Source of the DNA: Ooceraea biroi
Taxonomy: Eukaryota; Arthropoda; Insecta; Hymenoptera; Formicidae
NCBI RefSeq assembly: GCF_003672135.1
Contig: NC_039518.1
Coordinates: forward strand, 2,418,001-2,482,000
Direction of reading: 5' to 3'
Length of the DNA stretch: 64,000 nt
This document shows positions 23,601-34,800 of the stretch, piece after piece. Below the pieces are notes generated by a model. The model was not told the origin of the DNA and ran no database searches. It saw only the letters and a program-made list of their open reading frames with translations. The position numbers were made by a program, and so were the translations under genes. Numbering within the stretch: position 1 is the stretch's first letter; each line of letters starts with the position of its first letter.

Positions 23601-23837
23601 ATAAAAATGATTCATTAAATAATAACGCAATTTCAGTGTGCCAATTGCAATCGGGAAGCGTTCGCAGAGTGCTCCCTGTGCAGACGAACGCCGTACTGTT
23701 CGACGTTTTGCCAGCGTAAGGATTGGGGCAGCCACCAGATGGAATGCGTGAGGGGCGCGGCCGAGACGGTCATGCTCATAGTCGAGAGCAGCAGCGGAGA
23801 TACGAGCGCGCTACCGACGACCGCGACGGACCAATAG
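17655..23837 (+). CDS. Deaf1: Deaf1 transcription factor (SAND + MYND)
   Basis: Coding exons: 17655-17921, 22517-23008, 23095-23556 and 23637-23837. All junctions are phase 0 and the total is 1,422 nt, encoding 473 aa. Start context is GCCGAAATGG. The N-terminus is acidic and Thr/Val/Gly-rich. Exon 2 holds the SAND domain (about residues 160-250) with the DNA-binding signature RASSKDWKRSIRFGGRSLQ and the zinc-type tail SCTCAACCDDD. Exon 3 starts TGPVRLFTPYKRRRR, a likely nuclear localisation signal, followed by a predicted coiled coil (FRRTLEEVKELNRQQRREQ). Exon 4 is the MYND finger (CANCNREAF, YCSTFCQRKDWGSHQMEC). Deaf1 binds TTCG motifs and regulates developmental and immune genes in Drosophila. 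Intron 1 (4.6 kb) is filled with mariner sequence. An inverted partial copy lies at 3361-2043. Confidence 0.95.
17922..18269. other. Start of Deaf1 intron 1; no element recognised
   Basis: GC-rich near the donor, then AT-rich. No repeat or ORF was recognised. Confidence 0.5.
18270..18765. mobile_element. Degraded C/M composite fragments in Deaf1 intron 1
   Basis: 18270-18530 can be aligned loosely with the right half of palindrome C (for example TTCATAGATGA.. against TTCATCGACGATGG). 18595-18765 aligns with M (16095-16310: CAAATTTACA, TTATCGGCT, TCGCAAGGACGGAACAAA) but with many single-base losses. It may be an old copy or a poor consensus. Confidence 0.5.
18531..22368 (+). mobile_element. 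Tandem array of truncated mellifera-type mariners
   Basis: At least three near-identical units of about 980 bp plus a damaged leading unit. The landmark GGCGAAGATGC recurs at about 19400, 20378 and 21365. Each unit begins inside the transposase (YGEDALKLRQCQNWF) and runs to the right terminus TTTTTGGCCAACCCAA, which is fused directly to the next truncated unit. No unit keeps the left terminus. The array lies in Deaf1 intron 1. Confidence 0.88.
18766..22293 (+). pseudogene. Mariner transposase fragments in tandem
   Basis: Each unit reads from the second HTH (SSVENHLKRLGY) through TGDEKW, HHDNARPRTSLVTREKLL and YSPDLAPSDYHSFRSLQNAL to GQYIVS, i.e. the DD34D core and C-terminus, but lacks about 40 N-terminal residues. 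Leading units share two small deletions (around SVWWD..VYFEL and after YCRQLD) that the last unit, 21361-22293, does not have. None is complete. Confidence 0.85.
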
Positions 23838-24428
23838 CTAGTGTTTCTCACGCCGATTCACCAAAGGAATACGGGGAACGACGAATCGAGCTTGGAAACG
23901 CCCAAGTGCAAAGAGGACTTGAAGTGCGAGTTGAAACGAGACTAAAACGAAATGTACGCACATGTACAGGTGTGTGTACGGTAGAAAATATTTTGTGGCG
24001 GTGTGAGATGTGAACGTAAGTTGAATTATGAATTTTTATTCATGAATTTGCTACTTGCAATTGGACGGCTTCTAAAAAAAAAAAAAAAACTATATTTTGG
24101 GATTTTGTTTCTGACATAAAAAATATATTATACAACAAGCGTCATCGGAGCATAAAGACACACTTCATATGAACATACGTTCACGCGTGAACACATTCGT
24201 GTATGAAGAATAAGAACTGGTTTTTTAGAGTGATTATTTTGATATCATGTATAGATTAATTGTACTCGTAATGAATTATTATTTGTAATAAACGTGCGTA
24301 AGTGCGCGAATGCCAAAGGCGGCAATCTCTGCAGTTTTAAATAATCGGCCGAAAGTATTTATATATGATATTTCATACATACACCATCCACCGCATTATT
24401 GTCGACTTACTTTTCCAGTACGTACATA
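23838..24428 (+). other. Deaf1 3' UTR and flank
   Basis: About 590 bp from the stop codon to the fold-back transposon, with an A run at 24075-24089. AATAAA appears in AATAAACGTGCG near 24287. No further ORF is supported. Confidence 0.5.
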
Positions 24429-25939
24429 TACAGGGTGTCCGAAATAAAGCGGCTCGGACGGAAAGTACAGGTAGATAGGAGTAAACCGAGAAGAAAAGTC
24501 AAATACTATTTTTCGAAATTCGCAATAGTTATTAAGTTATTAACATATACGTCTGAGCCAATAAACGCGCTGAAAGCTTTAGGCCGGACTCGGGAGATAG
24601 AGCGAGAGGCGGAGTCAAGAAGAGTGGGGCGAGGGGGGAACCGCGGGCGACTCGCGAAGCGCGGCGCGTGACATATGATGCCGCGCCGAGAATCTATTCT
24701 GTATTTGTGCTTTCCGTACATTGCCGACGAGGAAACAATTTTCCAGCGCGGTGTTTTTAATAGCAAGGAAATGATACGCCATCATTTCCACACCACCTAG
24801 CGGTAGATAGCTCGGTGCGTTTTTTTTTATAGTGATTTCCCCGGTAGGCCTAATCCACTCTCATTATTTAATTCGATTGATTTAATTGAATTGTTCCAAA
24901 TGTCGTCCCCTTTCTCGTACGCAGAGGTCGGCTCTTCGTACAATATCGCGTGTGGCACGGTGGTCTCAATTGTTGTACAGCGCGGAAAATTGTACGATAT
25001 GTTGGATAACATCGCTGTTTAGCACTTCGAACACCTCGAATACCTCAAACCGAGATTCCCGCGAGCCATCAGGCAGCAAACAATGTTCGTGTTTTGTCTA
25101 CAGTTGCTGAAAGTCAATTGAAAGTCATGTTCTGCCTACACGATATTTTCGCGCGATATTTTCTTGTACAGTCGCGTATAAGTCTCGTGTTCAAGATATT
25201 CGAAGTGTTCGAGGTGTTAGACAGCGACGATGCGATATACTACGGAAGAGTATACGAATATGATAGTGGCTTATGGGCTAGCAGGCGAAAATGCGCGTCT
25301 CGCGGCTCGGATTTATGCCGAACGATTTCCTGGGCGTGCATATCCAACATCTCGTACAATTTTTCGCACTGTACAACAATTGCGTGAAACAGGGTGTCTC
25401 GTGCATAATACGAGAGGAATTCCAGTGCGCGTTCGAGCCGACCTCTGCGTACGAGAAAGGGGACGACGTTTCGAACAATTCAATTAAATCAATCGAATTA
25501 AACAATGAGAGTGGATTAGGCCTACCGGGGAAATCACTATAAAAAACGCACCGAGCTATCTACCGCTGGTGGTGTGGAAATGATAGCGTATCATTTCCTT
25601 GCTATTAAAAACACCGCGCTGGAAAATTATTGTTTCCTCGTCGGCAATGTACGGAAAGCACAAATACAGAATAGATTCTCGGCGCGGCATCATATGTCAC
25701 GCGCCGCGCTTCGCGAGTCGCCCGCGGTTCCCCCCTCGCCCCACTCTTCTTGACTCCGCCTCTCGCTCTATCTCCCGAGTCCGGCCTAACGCTTTCAGCG
25801 CGTTTATTGGCTCAGACGTATATGTTAATAACTTAATAACTATTGCGAATTTCGAAAAATAGTATTTGACTTTTCTTCTCGGTTTACTCCTATCTACCTG
25901 TACTTTCCGTCCGAGTCGCTTTATTTCGGACACCCTGTA
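24429..25939. mobile_element. Fold-back DNA transposon (complete)
   Basis: TA-flanked, 1.5 kb. Termini are TACAGGGTGTCCGAAATAAA and complement, with inverted arms of about 450-500 bp surrounding a unique centre of roughly 500 bp. The arms include GC-rich blocks with ORFs that should be ignored. The centre keeps a transposase N-terminus. Confidence 0.9.
25230..25487 (+). pseudogene. DUF4817 transposase N-terminal fragment
   Basis: The frame reads MRYTTEEYTNMIVAYGLAGE, ARLAARIYAERFPGRAYPT and TIFRTVQQLRETG, a recognisable DUF4817 helix-turn-helix N-terminus of an IS630-type transposase. The catalytic domain is missing: the frame runs straight into the right inverted arm. The element is thus a non-autonomous derivative that kept the DNA-binding part. 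Confidence 0.7.
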
Positions 25940-26823
25940 TATATGTATATATTAGATGTATAATACATATGTATGTGTCTATGAATTATATTACTTAAAT
26001 ATATTTTATTTATAAAATTTTTATATAACACGAAGATATTTAGTACACGGATACTAAATATTTAAAATATTTAAGTAATTCGATACGCAGTGAAATAGTA
26101 CGATTGCAGTGCATGGAAGGTTCGTGTGTCATATACGTACAAAGATTTGTGATCAATTTGACTATACATATACACACACACACACACACCTCGTACACTA
26201 AAGAGAGAATTAGTTAATAATTTTTATTATATTTTATATAAGAACTGTATGAGAATTTTTGTAGCAGTAGTGGTAGTACATTGTACACTGTGTATTATAT
26301 AAAATCAGGTAATATTTAAAAGCTGAGAAATCTCAATATAAATATCGAAAGTTATAATTTCTGTCAGTCCTAGCATCGATGAGATTAATAATGTTTAATA
26401 TGGAAGAATCACAAATAAACGTAAATTATTCCATAAGGGATGAAGCTAAGAAATTAATTTTCTTTGCTGTATAAATAAATAAATTGAATATGAAACACTG
26501 TAAATTAATGTGATATTGTAAATAAAACGTAATACATGAGCAGTTCCACTTTCCAAAAATATATATATATATACACACTTTTGTAATTTTGTTCCGACAT
26601 ATGTACAACGTTGAGCAGTTACGTCTGCTTCGTATCATACACAGCTTTACGTGTTTTGTAATATTAATTGCATCAATAAACAAACAGCAGCAAACATAAG
26701 CATCAGTTAAAATATATTTGACGAAAAGGTAATTTTACACCGATCCAACATTGCCCAGGCACAGGTTTGTACAATCTGTAAAATCTTCGCCGGAACATTT
26801 TGGAAAAAATCTTAACAACCAAA
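25940..26823. other. Intergenic, Utp18 3' side; CA repeat
   Basis: AT-rich, with a (CA)n run near 26167-26188. No gene was recognised apart from the presumed 3' UTR of Utp18 near the right edge. Confidence 0.5.
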
Positions 26824-29800
26824 TCAATAATTCCCGTAATGTCCGAGTCTGTACAACAGCGCGGAACCCGTTCTGTTCGATATGCTGAGGTAGCCGCTGC
26901 CGGGGGAGAAGCTGATCGTCTGCGGCGTGCCTATGTTAGTTTGCAACGTCGGGAAGTTGGAGAACACGGTGAACGACGGTAGGTGCAGCATCCTGAATGC
27001 ATTGTGCTTGTCGACGGACGCCGCGCTCAGTATCTCCGACGTCGGATTGAACCTCAAGCTCGTGATGCTAGTCACGAGATTCGTCATGATCTTCAACGGT
27101 TCGGGCGCCCGGTTCCCCATCACCGTGTCCGTTTTATAGAGGTTGACCACACCCTCCCTGCTGCCCGTGGCCACGAACTGGCCGCTCGGTGACACGGCGA
27201 GCGACATGCAGGTCAAGCACCCGTTGTCCAGAGCACGGTTCACGCACGTGCGAGTGTTGAGGTCCCACACATACATCTCACTGCCGTCTGCATTTGGAGA
27301 ATATTTTTATGCATAAGCTTCTGGCAACATCAGCGTTGGATGGTGAAGACAAAAATTCGTAAAGGTCTGCTTACCACCGTGCGTGATGAGCGTTCTGCTG
27401 TTCGGCGTGAACGCTAATGTCCTGCACTTCGAGTTCATCTTGAACGTGTGGACGAGCTCCTTAGTGGCACTGTGCAGCAAATATATCTCGCCACGTCTTC
27501 CACACAACGCGATTAATTTGCCATCGGGCGATACCTCGTATTGCTGGAAACGTTAAAATGTTTGTTAATAAGTAAACAAAGAAATATTGAACATAACCGA
27601 CTTAGATTTACGTTGCAACCCAATGTAAAGTAGTGTTCGCTGTGGCACCTGTGACTCCATCATACCTTCATGTTCGTAATCCCATGCGGCAAAGGTATTT
27701 TATACGTCTTGTCGTTCATCAGATTGTAAGTGTGGCAATACGGATAGAATTGGGAGCCAAACAGGACCTCGGATCCCTCCTTCATGAACACTGCCTTACT
27801 GATCGGGTACTTTTGAAATTGCATGCTATGCAGTTTACCGTTTGTATGACCATCCACCTAGAGGTTGAGTCAACACTGATCAGTAGTAATCGATAATGGA
27901 CATCCAATAATCTGAACTTGGTCGATTTAATTTAAGGGGGGAGCCTGCTTTAGAACGCTGAAAATAAGGTATATTTTACGAATTGTTTTTCGAGAAACTA
28001 TACAGCGGATCATTATAAAACTTTGATGCATTTATTAGTACATGTTTAAAGATAAACAAAATTATTTTTTTATTTGAATGTATCGCTTGTAGAGGTCGTC
28101 CTGGAAAAATCTTAGTGCAGCCGCGTCGCCGGCATCGCAAATTGGTGAGCATTCTCCTGCCTCCGAATTTCGTCTAAACTGAAAAATTGAAATACGTTCT
28201 CGTTATTTATGAGTTCCCATCGTCGATGAACCAAAGAGAGAAGAAAAAAGTTGAAAAGTGCCAAAATGGTGGAGCTTAGAACACAAAAGTACGATTTTTA
28301 GGCAAAGTTGTTGAACTTTTTCATGCAAAAGTAATGTTTTTATGAATATTAAAGGTTCATCGACGATGGGACTTCATAAATAACGAGAAAATATTTCAAT
28401 TTTTCAGTTTGGATGAAATTTGGAGGCAGGAGAATGCTCGCCAATTTACAATGCCGGCTGCACTAAGATGCCTCCAGGACGACCTCTACAGGCGATATAT
28501 TCAAATCAAAAAATAATTTTTTTTATCTTTAAACATGTACTAATAAATGCATCAAAGTTTTATAATGATCCGCTGTATAGTTTCTCCAAAACAATTCGTA
28601 AAATTATACCTTATTTTCAACGTTCTAAAGCAGGCTCCGCCCTTAAGGGGATCCTGGAGTCGTCTGTATTACCGGCGGAATTCGTCGATCTTACTGTACT
28701 AATTACTCTTTAATGATTGTATAGAATGAAAAATCCTTCTCCACGATTAAAGTATACAAAGAAATATACCGAGCGAAACTCGACTTTATGTTAAAAACGA
28801 CAAAACAAATTTACAGTTTTATTATCGGCTTATTGTGACGTCACCTCGTACATTAATGTTCTTAATATAAATGTTTTGCGGTTTGTGTGGCCAAAATTCG
28901 ATAATCGCAAGGACGGAACAAAATGAAAGAATATGGGGAAGCTTTTAGAAATGAGTTTAGAAGCCTAGCGTAAAAGTAATTAGTGCAGAAAGATTCGTGA
29001 TCATTTCGTGCCTACGTATGCCTGTGAAATCGTGGCTGAATAAAAAATTGTGATTTTTTTCCGTTTGGAAAGTTAAGTCCTGCTTTTCACATTACATTAT
29101 TGTGTGTACTTTCATCGTGGAAAAGGATTTTTCATTCTGTGAATTCAATAAAAAGAAAATGCAGGAAAATCATCGATTCCGCCGGTAATTCAGACGCCGC
29201 GACGGAGTTCACTGGCCACTTCAGGATCCCCTTAAGGGGGGAGCCTGCTTTAGAACGCTGAAAATAAGGTATATTTTACGAATTGTTTTTCGAGAAACTA
29301 TACAGCGGATCATTATAAAACTTTGATGCATTTATTAGTACATGTTTAAAGATAAAAAAAATTATTTTTTTATTTGAATATATCGCCTGTAGAGGTCGTC
29401 CTGGAGGCATCTTAGTGCAGCCGGCATTGTAAATTGGCGAGCATTCTCCTGCCTCCAAATTTCATCCAAACTGAAAAATTGAAATATTTTCTCGTTATTT
29501 ATGAAGTCCCATCGTCGATGAACCTTTAATATTCATAAAAACATTACTTTTGCATGAAAAAGTTCAACAACTTTGCCTAAAAATCGTACTTTTGTGTTCT
29601 AAGCTCCACCATTTTGGTACTTTTCAACTTTTTTCTTCTCTCTTTGGTTCATCGACGATGGGAACTCATAAATAACGAGAACGTATTTCAATTTTTCAGT
29701 TTAGACGAAATTCGGAGGCAGGAGAATGCTCACCAATTTGCGATGCCGGCGACGCGGCTGCACTAAGATTTCTCCAGGACGACCTCTACAAGCGATACAT

Positions 29801-31092
29801 TCAAATAAAAAAATAATTTTGTTTATCTTTAAACATGTACTAATAAATGCATCAAAGTTTTATAATGATCCGCTGTATAGTTTCTCTAAAAAAATTCGTA
29901 AAATTATACCTTATTTTCAACGTTCTAAAGCAGGCTCCCCCCCTTAAGCGGTCTACGGAAACGCGTTTATTGTTTATCCAAGTACCTGAAACAGCGAGAA
30001 AACACCCGATGCACCAGCAACTAGCGCTACCGTAGAAGACGGGTGGAATTCTACGCTCGTAACAGGACCCTCCACATGCGCGCTCTTATTTAAGGCTTTG
30101 AGCGCCTTGACATCGACGACGTTCTTCGGCAGATTCTTCACCTTAGGTGCCTCCAAGTGGCAACTATGCTAAACACAGGAATAATCAAGTGTACTCCACG
30201 GAAATAAAAGGGGAAAAATGTCAGACGTTGAAAGTCCTTCAATACCTTCAAAATATCGTTATCTAGATCATCGGTGTTATCCTTCTTGTCGAGCTCGGCC
30301 CACTTTGGAGTACCCACAAACAGCTTGTATCTGTTCTCCAAGTACGTCGCATACAATTTTTCCGGCCTCGCGACAGTTAATTTGCGATTCTGTGCATCCA
30401 GAGCTGCGTTCACACTGTTACAAAATGTAAAACAGGTTATACCATTTACACACGGCACTCAAAAGGTGTGACGAATGATTATGAATAAATGTAAATGTCT
30501 TTTATAATGAATTCTTTATAAATAAAAAAAGATATGAGACAGAAATCATAAATAAAATTTACTCCTGAACACATACGTATATGCACCATCGTCGTCGTCT
30601 ACCCAAGCTGCTTTCTTTTGATCCGGTTCATCTGCAACATCTTTCTCTGATTTACTCTCGTCTTTATTGTCACCTATGGTCTCACCGTCAACAAATTTGT
30701 CTTCGGTTGCAGATTCATTGTCTGATAAATTATTTATGATGTCGCTTGGATCGCCAAAAACTATTTTCTCCAATCTACGGGGTTAAACAATAATTGACAC
30801 ACATAAAAGGTTGTTAATCATTACTCATTTTATTCTTCATCGAATTGTCATCATACCTGGCTTCTTCAGCAGCGTCATATTTATTTCGACGTTTCCGTCT
30901 CAAAGGTGTTGAGAATTTTTGATTGTATAAAACTGGTTTTGCACTTGCATATTTCTTAGCCTTAGTTTCACCATCGTTCCTTCTGTGCTTGAAACCTTTC
31001 CTTCGCGCAATCTTCTTTTCCTCTTTTTCACTCATTTTCTTTTGCTTTTTCTCTTTCATTTTTACAAGATAATAAACATTTAAGAAATCCAA
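26824..31092 (-). CDS. Utp18: U3 snoRNA-associated protein 18 (UTP18), WD40
   Basis: Minus-strand exons: 31092-30857, 30774-30577, 30414-30246, 30168-29986, 27857-27666, 27543-27375 and 27287-26824. Together they give 1,611 nt (536 aa); starting at the second Met (31059) gives 525 aa. The N-terminus is highly basic (KKIARRKGFKHRR), then acidic, followed by GTPKWAELDKK. The C-terminal WD40 propeller includes VTSVEFHPSSTVALVAG, SPDGKLIALCG, MYVWDLNTRTCVNRALD and FRMLHLPSFTVFSNFP, ending LLYRLGHYGNY, matching the UTP18 family ending (human ..MYRLHHYSDF). UTP18 is a UTP-B subunit of the nucleolar processome, needed for 18S rRNA maturation. Intron 4 (27858-29985) hosts a TTAA composite. The reading frame is unbroken. 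Confidence 0.93.
27932..29947. mobile_element. TTAA-flanked C-M-C composite (copy 2) in Utp18 intron
   Basis: C1' 27936-28642, M' 28647-29231 and C2' 29236-29943, each boundary TTAA. Order and M orientation are the same as at 15308-17324. M' differs from M by only a few bases (for example GTTTTGCGGTTTG against GTTTTGCAGTTCG). In C2' the central loop (with TTTAATATTCATAAAAAC) is reversed relative to the other three palindromes. Confidence 0.9.
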
Positions 31093-31496
31093 ACTTTTAA
31101 AAGATTAATGAAATATCGTAATACTTTTAAAACCCATATAACCTATTATGTTCTTATCACGCGGTCCTGTGTCGTGTCTTGCAGCATATGAGTTCTTTCT
31201 TTTTATTGGTCTAGTGCCTTCCAGTTACATTTAGGACTGTTTGACACGAAAGGCGGGAGCTTTTGCATTCCGCATAACCTATAACGCCTGAGGAAATAAA
31301 CCAATCAGAATCCTTCTATTTCCATCCGGAATGGAATTCCTGAATTTTTTAACATTAGCTGTAGTCCAGTTAGCACTGCGAGTGCTACGAAGCACTTTCT
31401 AGCCTCCTTTTTATTTGAAAGAAGAAAAAGGATAGAAGTATTTCTCTAACTGGGGGAAACTATAGTGAATTATTTCAAGCAGTAGTGTTTTATTTC
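31093..31496. promoter_or_regulatory. Intergenic between Utp18 and convergent-strand ORF
   Basis: About 400 bp upstream of Utp18, likely its promoter. It contains CCAAT-type motifs on both strands (TTATTGGTC near 31204; AACCAATCAG near 31299). Possibly bidirectional; no TATA box was recognised. Confidence 0.35.
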
Positions 31497-31730
31497 AGTA
31501 ACGTTAGCCAACCTGCTTTCAGGCATACGATTCAAATCCGTGAGCATAACCCTATCGTCAATCTGTTTGAAGATGTCGCGCCCGGGCCGACCTCGAAAGG
31601 CTTGCCCGATAAAGAATTGGAGGGGTCATTGACCGAAAATTCGAGTCAAACGCGGCAACTAGAAATGACTCGACCAACAGCACGCAAGCGATTAAAAACG
31701 AATGGAGAGAGACAGAAGAAAAGAAAATAA
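31497..31730 (+). CDS. Candidate terminal exon, lysine/arginine-rich tail, unknown protein
   Basis: After a good acceptor (GTTTTATTTCAG) the open frame reads NVSQPAFRHTIQIREHNPI, then FEDVAPGPTSKGLPDKELE and a basic end (RKRLKTNGERQKKRK), stop at 31728-31730. An AATAAA lies 9 bases later (31739-31744), as expected for a terminal exon. I do not recognise the family. No matching upstream exon with a start codon was identified between 31093 and 31496, so the gene is either spread further or this is a decayed copy. It converges on the Spag6 3' end. Confidence 0.4.
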   Translation, partial: SNVSQPAFRHTIQIREHNPIVNLFEDVAPGPTSKGLPDKELEGSLTENSSQTRQLEMTRPTARKRLKTNGERQKKRK

Positions 31731-31796
31731 CTCGGAGCAATAAAATATTATATTTAACTTTAACAAACAATAATATCCTGATAAATGATTAAAAAC

Positions 31797-31802
31797 TTTA
31801 TT
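31797..31802 (-). terminator. Spag6 polyadenylation signal candidate
   Basis: AATAAA on the minus strand, about 100 bases past the Spag6 stop codon (31900). Confidence 0.45.
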
Positions 31803-31899
31803 ATAATCATACAGAAAGAAGAGAAAATTTTAACTACGACACGAATGCCCCTCACTATGCGAACGAAACAAATAAAACGCAGAATGTGATATTCTAGAA

Positions 31900-34800
31900 T
31901 CATCCCTCATCGTTGTAAAGCGACGCCGACAAACTGGAATCTGTTCGGTCGGACGATGACCTATGACCAAATACAAACACGCATTTCGGTTGGTACTGCT
32001 CCACCGCTTCCAGAAGACTGTCCGGGTAACCGGGCGAATAGTACCTGAAACAATCGTAATTTATAAAATATACAGGGTGGGGCAATAACTATTACCACCT
32101 TAAATATCTTCGAATTTATAAGGTCCAGAGGAAAATTTATGGAATCAAAATTATACGGTACGAAGGGGGCTAACATATGGCGATAATCATTTTTGTCCTG
32201 GTGGAGGCGCTTCGAAGATATCAAGGTCACCTTCATTTTTTTTAATAGGTTCGGTATGTTTTTTTTCCATCATTTTATAGAGGAGCTTAAAACAAGTACG
32301 GAACTCATGACACAAAACTATTGAACAAGATTAAATGTAAATGAAAACGATAAAAAATACATTTTTATATTAAATGAAATTTACGTTCAAAAGATGTACG
32401 AAATGACGCTTTATTAGTATGTTTTGTCGGAATGTTTTGATTTTGGCATTCCTCATAAATGAGGATCAACTTGTTCTTCAAACGGATACATCGATGAAAA
32501 TAAATAGTGACGTAAACTTATTTCAATGAAAACAAAGACCCTTTGAAGGCCATCTTAATAAGTTCACAGGATAAGATAAACATAAAAAGTAGTATCGATA
32601 GATAAGTCAATCGTGCAAGATGTATTCATTTGAAGAACAAGTCGACGTGATGGAGAATGATCTCATTTATGGAGAATGTCAAACAAATTCAGTGAGAGCG
32701 CAAAAGTTATACGCTGAACGGTATCCTAATCGCACTCAGCCTTCGCGTCGAACATTTAAAATCCTATTTATTTTCATCGATGTATCCGTTTGAAGAACAA
32801 TTGATCCTATTATGAGATGCTCCTAATATGAGATAATGGAGTTTCTGCTAAACTAGTGAGCACCATCTGTTAATTCCACCATAAACTTATTACTCTTGGT
32901 GTAAAATGTATTTAGTGAAAAATTCATTGTTCGTTATTGCGTTTAGCTTTTGCAAGAAAAGGTTTGTGAAATTGTGAACATGTCAAAGGAACTTGAGGTA
33001 AGTCTTTAAACCTTGTTTATTATTGGGTCGTCCGGAAAGTTCGTGCCGATTTTAAAGGAAAATTCAAAGGCAACATTTTTTTATGTCGATAAATATTTAT
33101 TGACTTATGTATGCACCATTTTGTTTCACAACCTTTGTCCATCTTTCACGCAACTGGAAGATTCCATTCTCCCAGAACTTCTTAGGTTTCTCGGCGAAAA
33201 ACTCCTCAAGGTGATTTTTTATGTCGATCAAAGAGTTGAAGTTCTTGCCGCTAAGAGAATTTTGCAAAGACCTAAATAAGTGAAAGCCTGAAGGTGCAAT
33301 GTCTGGTGAATACGGTGGGTGAGGTAGCACATCCCAGCCAAACTCCAACAATTTTTGTCGGGTAGTCAAAGAAACATGAGGTCTGGCATTGTCCCGATGG
33401 AACACGACGCCCTTCCTATTAGCTAATTCTGGACGTTTTTCCTGAATCGCTGTCTTTAATTCGTCCAGTTGCGAGCAGTACTTATCTGCATTTATCGTTT
33501 GGTTGTGTGGTAGGAGCTCATAATATAGGATTCCTTTCCAATCCCACCAGACACAGAGCATGACTTTTTTTGGACGAAGGCCGGCTTTCGGAGTGGTTAA
33601 TGCTGGTTCATTTCGCTTACCCCAGGATCTTTTTCGTTCTACATTGTTGTAAATGATCCATTTTTCGTCACCCGTCACTAATTGCTTCAAAAATGGTACG
33701 TTTGCGTTGCGCTTGTACAGCGAGTCGCAGATGGAAATGCGATCCATTAAATTTTTTCGGCCAAATTATGCGGAACCCATACATCATAGCGACTTACGTA
33801 ACCAAGCTTCACTACATGATCGTGGACAGTGGTTTTCGATATTTTCAGTATCTCTGCCAATTCACGTGTCGTGTAGCGCGGGTTATTCTCGATCAGTGTC
33901 TTGATTTGGTCATCATCAGTAGTAGAGGGTCTGCCCGAGCGTTCTTGGTCTTTAAGGTTAAAATCACCAGCTCTAAACTTAGCGAACCACTTACGCACGG
34001 TTCTTTCAGCTAAAGCGCCTTCTCCGTAAACAGAACATATCGAATTTGTTGCTTGTGAGGCATTTTTGCCTTTCCGGTAATAGAAAAGCATCAAGTGTCT
34101 AAAATGTTCTTTGTTTTCTTCCATCTTCAAAAGAGTACAAAACTGACACGAATCAATTTATCTGAAACAACTTTTTTCCTAAAGATGCGTTGAAATGTCA
34201 CCTTTAAGCATATGTATATAAATCGTATGTTTTCAATAACATTGATATATTCAGACATGTTCTAACGCCATCTATTAAAAATCGGCACGAACTTTCCGGA
34301 CGACCCAATACATGATAAAGAAATGGTTGGCAATAAATTCAGTATGCAATGATAGAGTAGAATCGTAGTAACAGGAGAATACGCGATTTGTTGAATTGCT
34401 TAATTGTAGAGGTTAGATTTCACGATCGCGGAACCGCTAGGCGCGTGGCTCGTACAATGAGATATTCAGGGTACTCTTAATGTGAGATAATTATTGCTCG
34501 AATATGAAGAGTATGTAGTGTAATACAAAGAAAGAAAATACTACGTTAAGGTTAAAGAAAAGTTAATACGAATTTTTGCGTATTTAATTTTTATAGAATC
34601 TGACTATGGAGGTTAGGGAAACGAGGAAGCGTTGACGGTGGAATCGTGAAGATTTGGCGAAGGCTGTGGCAGCAGCATTTTTATAAAAATATCTAATAAA
34701 GTTTTGTACTTGCAATACTGATGTATTTTGCACTTTTAACACCGATTTCTCAAGGTATCTTATACTAGGAGCACACTTTCTCGATCCTGCGTAAAGCTCT

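Larger units (their letters stand above)
22252..25880. repeat. Inverted-duplication arm 2 (mirror of 1-3627)
   Basis: Contains the end of the mariner array, intron 1 tail, Deaf1 exons 2-4, 3' flank and most of a fold-back transposon. This is the arm joined to Deaf1 exon 1, and its reading frame is intact. The mirrored match is limited at 25880 only by the window start. Confidence 0.95.

Noticed and set aside
27307..27507. Separate short genes for each WD40-like ORF at 26.8-27.9 kb
   Set aside because: Splice sites and phases join them all into one Utp18 gene.
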